Source of the DNA: Ramazzottius varieornatus
Taxonomy: Eukaryota > Tardigrada > Eutardigrada > Parachela > Ramazzottiidae
Assembly: GCA_001949185.1 (NCBI GenBank)
Contig: BDGG01000002.1
Location: 1,385,145 to 1,449,144, forward strand
Reading direction: 5' to 3'
Length of the DNA: 64,000 bases
The translations under genes were made by a program, and so were the position numbers. Below the pieces are notes generated by a model that saw nothing but the letters and a program-made list of their open reading frames with translations, did not search any database and was not told the DNA's origin. Positions 59,747 through 64,000 of this stretch are shown one piece after another; position 1 is the first letter of the stretch; each line of letters begins with the position of its first letter.

Positions 59747-60461
59747 ACTCAAAGAATGTTGATTTTCTTCTGTGATACTCATGCTCCACTGTTCTCGCAA
59801 TTGTACGAGCCTGATTCAAGTCGTTCATCGCTGGCGCGATTCTCTGGTGGATCTGCTGGTCAGATTCACACCTAAATATCTGCAACTTCCATTTTCAGCT
59901 ACTGTATGTATGAACTGAGCATTGACTGGAATATGAAGAAGCGCAGTGTAAACATTGACAGAAGCGTTACTGGAGAGCCAAGAACCCTTACGAGAAACAG
60001 AAAATCTTTGAGTTTTGTGCAGAGTAGTTTTTGGTGGTATATCTTTTGAGCAGGACAAACAGACCGGCACCAAGCCATGATTATCACGAGGATCTCGTCT
60101 GTGATATCATGTTCCTCATACAGTAACGACGGTTTGCTCGATAACCAACTTCCACTGCCAGTTGTTGCCGGAAGATGGGCTGTAAAGAATTCTTATGGTT
60201 CCCAGGCTAGCCGCGAACGAAAAACTCTATACGAACCATCTTTAATCTTGAGAATCTTTCGTGATGAACACAACGAACAGCCGTTGCGCTAATTTCACCT
60301 GCACAAACTATCCTTAGAAAGTTCACTATTAAACAAACATGCCGCATTATCCATCAATGCTGTTTTCCACTGCGTTTATACTTCTCAAGAAGTATTGACA
60401 GTACTGAAACCTTGCTCAGCGAATTGGGACCTTGTATTGGGACGCACTTATTCGTCTTACG
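59747..60461. other. Intergenic, no gene recognised
   Basis: Nothing recognised. Confidence 0.35.
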
Positions 60462-61202
60462 ATGGATTTATGGTGGAAATCCCTCTGTCGAATATGGCTC
60501 TTCACTGTGTTCATATTGTTATCCTTAGCCTGTAAGTACATCTGTCAAAAGACCGGACAGTATTTTGGTTTTCCGAGAAAATCCTTATTTGAAGACAATA
60601 ATCTAAACTCAAAAAGCGAGAAGGCAGCGAGGCGAAATAACAAACAAGCGTTACACGGATTTCCATTTCTCAACATCTATAACATATGAAACCTCGTCCG
60701 GACCTCTTTTCAGTTCATATGTTTGTTCCGTTCCTTGAAGTTCTTCGCCTTTTCTTCACGTTTCCGCTGTTGCAGAAACAAAAAAACCATATGCTCTGGC
60801 CTGAGTTTCCTGCAAGATTCTAGCGATACTTTTGTAATTAGCTTTTTGATTTAAAACAAACCCTTCGAACGATGGTTGGTTAATGCAGGTCTGACGATGG
60901 GCGACGGTGGCGACGCCTACTCCGGAGGCAGCTACGCAGGAGGAAGCGATGCCAATGGTTTGGGTGACGACGAGGACGAAGGAGCTCTGTCGCGGGACGG
61001 CTGGCTGGATGTGGGCAAGTTGGACTGGGGACCCATTAGCCCGGTGCCTTACTGGCCCTTACCCTTCCTACCACCCGCCTGGCCTCTCTTCCCCAACCGC
61101 GACTTTGCTTATGGATACTACCCATTCCCCTACACATGGGGCTTCCCCGGATATTCCAGAGGCTTCTATGGCGGACATGGCGGAGGTTATGGAAGACGCT
61201 AA
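60462..61202 (+). CDS. Small secreted Gly/aromatic-rich protein, 127 residues
   Basis: Exon 1 (60462-60531) is a signal peptide (MDLWWKSLCRIWLFTVFILL); exon 2 is 60889-61202 (TAA), phase 1, as in the gene at 59258. The mature chain starts Gly/Ala/Asp-rich (GGSYAGGSDANGLGDDEDE), then is dense in Pro, Trp, Phe and Tyr (YWPLPFLPPAWPLFPN; YGYYPFPYTWGFPGYS), and ends in GGHGGGYGRR. Such mixtures occur in adhesive, cuticular and antimicrobial secreted proteins. No family recognised. The intron is about 357 bp and has no hairpin. Confidence 0.65.
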
Positions 61203-62091
61203 AACTTCCTCATGTGCCATCTGATCTTACACCAGTAAGGCGTTATCATGCTGTGCAAACATAAGACCTGCGTCCAAGTTCCTGCTATTCTAGTGAGCGT
61301 CACCATTGCTGTCCGCATAAAACCCACATACGCAAAATTTTCCGTCGATGTACCTCTGTTCTCTGTAAGATCATTCGCACTAGGGTCAGCAAAAAAGTTC
61401 GGTTTGCCGCGTGCCTGTTTCCGGGTCTTCCGCGTATAGTTGTTCCCCTGGACTATTACGTACGCGCACAGTGTTTACACTTTACTACTAACTTAATTAT
61501 CTTCGCCCTTCCGTCACATACACGTAAGTTGTCGCGATGAGCGCGTCGTGCTCGAAGGTACTTTCTTCCGGCTGCTGTCTATCCTTTTCATGCTAACTTG
61601 TCTCCTCAAGTTTCCTGACAATCAGCAGCCTCCGATCGCAAAGAAAGGTGGGCCAATGAGAAGTGCCAAGAAGCTATTGATTTTATTTCATTAATTGCAC
61701 AAAGGAGCAAACAATCGGTCCACAACTGACTTTAGCGCAAAGCAAAATCAAAGCAAGAGGCCATTGTGCACAGTGTACGGATTAGGTATCGTTGAGTCGT
61801 TGACCACAGAAAGAACCATTCTATTCAATACAAAAGGAGATCCACATGCAACAGGTACTTTGTACAAAAGGTGCCAGGGTACTGACGGACAACTCAACAC
61901 AACGGAGTAAAAACAAAACAACAGACGGTTGGTATAAAAATGAGATCAGACGTACTGGTACGGTAAGTGTAACACGAGAAGTGAGTCTTTCAGCTTCGGT
62001 CCAGCAGGGTATAGCATCATTAAAGTGCGTTTAGAGTTTCAGGCAGCCTTGACACCAGTTCGACTTACTTAACTGTCACTGGGAAAACCGG
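61203..62091. other. Intergenic, no gene recognised
   Basis: Convergent gap between the Gly-rich gene (+) and the Shisa-like gene (-). Nothing recognised. Confidence 0.35.
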
Positions 62092-63698
62092 TCAGCCTCT
62101 GCCGACTTTACCAAAGGCCACAGTGTGGTGTTCGGTGATGGTCCGACGACGACCGCGGAAGCAGCACCAACCCAGGCACCAGCAGCAGCAACACATCAGC
62201 AACACCAGCAGGACCTGTGACATGAGCGATAATTAGATCGATGCTTCGATCGATCAGTTTTAAGGGTACTGATTCTGAACATGATAATATCATCGACAGA
62301 GTTGCGATCATTGCGAGATCATAGTTGAGGAAAAAAAAGCGTACCACTCCGCCGATAATCTGTGGAAAAAAACACAGAGAAACATTGTTAATCCACATCT
62401 AATCGCTCGTCGCACCTCCGCTCGCAACGTTATTTTGGGAGCTCGGCTGGCAAACTCGCCAAGATCGTTCTTCCAAGTGGCGCACAATCTCAGCCAGTTA
62501 AACAGAAAAGTGCGCCACTTAACTCAGACAAACGATCTTGTCCAGTTTGCCTGCCAAGTTCCCATTTGTGTAACGAGGTAGTTCCTTGACTACGTAAAGG
62601 AACTCTTACCAGGCCCAAGATCGCGGCGAAAGGAATTTGCAGTCTGCAAGCAAGAAAAAGCATAGTTTATCAGTACACGCACTACGAGATATTACGGGCC
62701 AGAAAAATTACGGACCAGGCCTATTCGCTACGGCGGCACGGGCAGGTGATTCTTGCTTCAAGTAAAAACCACATCGAAGGCTGCACTGCTGTATGTGCGT
62801 GCTGGATATTGGGGAGCTAAAGCTTGTCATATTAATTTACAGCAGTCAGATCTTCATTATACCTTCAACAGTTCAAACTATTCCAAGGCATCTCCGGCCT
62901 CCGCGAGAAATATCTCGTCGTGCGTGTACGTCGTGCGATAGCGAGAAGGCTCGAAAAACGAAATACGCTAATACTGATCGCAAAATCAAATAATCAACCG
63001 CATAGTTTATGTGCTGAATGCTGATCGAAGATGTCACAGAGCACAGAGCAACCAACATGACCACATCATCCCAACCAACATGATCGAACGATACTTTCCC
63101 TGTATTGTCCACTAAGATTCTCAGGAACATTCCGGATGTCTGTCACTTACTTTTCGGGGTCTAGTCCAAAGATGTAAGCCCCGTAATCCTTCCAGTCGCA
63201 ACAGTAAGGCAAGCCACTGACCAAGCCCTTGCAGCAGAAGCTTCTAGAGTCAGAATCGGTGATGCTGTCGAAAGCTTTCGTTACCAAGTTGGGGCAAGAA
63301 AAGACACCACACTCCATCGCTCCATCCGATCCTGCAAATATGTATAGTTTTGCTCATGTTCTCTCTCTTCTCTGACACATATTCAGCGGCACTCGATCAC
63401 TTGGAGTTTAAATTCTGTAAAGTGGTGTATGAAAGATCGACGATCCATTTACAATAAAAACGTGCACGCACTGTTGAAATTGTTTTGCCATTTTTCTACA
63501 GGTGTTGTTGAGTCGACAGAAAATTCGCGGTCTCTATTGTATAGTACGCTTTTCAACCCTAAAATTGCACGATTAACGCATAATGTGACTCAGAAGAAAA
63601 TTACTTGAGTTTCCGAATGGCTTACCAGTGATGGATATGAGCATTAGGATGGTGCAGACTGCTGCAACTACCGAGAATGATCCGCTTCTTAGGTACAT
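62092..63698 (-). CDS. Shisa-like single-pass membrane protein with 15-nt microexon
   Basis: Five exons: 63698-63626, 63331-63151, 62643-62610, 62359-62345 and 62214-62092 (TGA). Phases agree throughout, giving 141 residues. Exon 1 is a signal peptide (SVVAAVCTILMLISITG). Exon 2 has the cysteine module (ECGVFSCPN; SFCCKGLVSGLPYCCDW) typical of the Shisa/STMC6 group. Exon 3 (34 nt), microexon 4 (15 nt, residues IIGGV) and the start of exon 5 together build one transmembrane helix. It is followed at once by a cysteine cluster (MCCCCWCLGWCCF) and a basic, His-containing tail. Shisa relatives control trafficking of receptors such as Frizzled, FGFR or glutamate receptors; the partner here is unknown. 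Confidence 0.78.
62435..62570. repeat. Palindromic hairpin repeat (family A), best-preserved copy
   Basis: In an intron of the Shisa-like gene. The arms pair over about 60 bp: GGGAGCTCGGCTGGCAAACT, CAAGATCGTT and CCAAGTGGCGCAC on the left; GTGCGCCACTTAA, AACGATCTTG and AGTTTGCCTGCCAAGTTCCC on the right. This defines the full ends of the family. Confidence 0.85.
62670..62930. mobile_element. Half copy of the compound palindromic element at 2.9-3.4 kb
   Basis: GTACACGCACTACGAGATATTACGGGCCAG resembles the inner arm near 2917-2945, and CTCGTCGTGCGTGTAC (about 62914-62929) closes it as an inverted repeat. In the same large intron of the Shisa-like gene. Confidence 0.55.
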
Positions 63699-64000
63699 GA
63701 TGGCTGTGGGGACGCTGCAGAATCTGCGGAAGAGGAATGCAAATTGCAAAATTACGGAAATGAAAATTTCGCAACTTGCATGTGCGGAATGAACTCGAGC
63801 TCGAAAATTGAAAATGAGTGCTGACGATGAGGAGTGTGAGCTTTGCAACATCAGAATCAACAGATCGATATATTCGTATGAACATACTTAAACTACCGAA
63901 TACCGATCCAGTGAGACAGGACTGGGTCCAGGTGCGTGGAAAGAGACTCCCCGGATCGTGGGTCAAATATTTGGTAAACGTGTGTACCGATCAGCTGATC
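63699..64000. other. Upstream flank of the Shisa-like gene, no gene seen
   Basis: Probable promoter side. Short minus-strand frames only. Confidence 0.35.

Overview
This is a gene-dense animal nuclear contig. Almost every recognisable gene is broken into short exons with GT...AG introns, most of them about 50-110 bp. There are no operons, no Shine-Dalgarno sites and no prokaryotic signals. The content points to an ecdysozoan-like invertebrate: ciliary-type opsin, natriuretic-receptor-like proteins, abLIM, three-finger proteins and many intron-resident palindromic elements. A tardigrade is my best guess, but this is inference; nothing in the sequence proves the phylum.

Layout. 0-5 kb: a ciliary-type opsin missing its first exon, two large palindromic repeats and a decayed second opsin. 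5.4-7.3 kb (-): a secreted CUB-LDLa-chymotrypsin protease. 8.4-16.6 kb: two damaged natriuretic-receptor/receptor-guanylyl-cyclase-like genes separated by an apparently intact tyrosine-recombinase retrotransposon (gag, RT-RNase H, recombinase) at 11.1-14.7 kb. 17.8-18.2 kb: the last exon of a peptide-type GPCR. 18.7-21.1 kb: an MFSD1-like transporter. 21.4-24.3 kb (-): a failed-axon-connections (FAXC) homologue. 26.8-27.9 kb: monothiol glutaredoxin 3. 28-35 kb: three spliced Ly6/three-finger surface proteins interspersed with two tiny single-pass membrane proteins. 35.2-36.2 kb (-): an acidic secreted protein with an internal repeat. 37.1-39.9 kb (-): the C-terminal half of an abLIM-type actin-binding protein with a villin headpiece. 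40.5-46.7 kb: nothing recognisable. 46.7-47.7 kb: two paralogous very hydrophilic 57-58-residue proteins. 47.8-48.9 kb (-): an NmrA-like gene with an in-frame stop. 49.2-51.1 kb (-): an SLC2-type sugar transporter with two frame breaks. 51.9-57.2 kb: a complete 11-exon mitochondrial Lon protease. 57.4-58.9 kb: a CASD1-like esterase-domain protein. 59.3-61.2 kb: two small secreted Pro/Gly/aromatic-rich proteins. 62.1-63.7 kb (-): a Shisa-like membrane protein with a 15-nt microexon.

Two signals run through the window. First, a short palindromic repeat family with core CAAGTGGCGCAC...GTGCGCCACTTG sits at about 21 loci, mostly inside introns. Second, several genes are broken (opsin 2, both receptor genes, NmrA-like, SLC2-like), while Lon, FAXC, the protease, MFSD1 and others read cleanly through 5-11 exons. 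That contrast argues that the breaks are real decay and not poor base quality. Exon limits were deduced by eye from frame continuity, splice dinucleotides and family similarity; they may be off by a base or two, and no search or alignment program was run.
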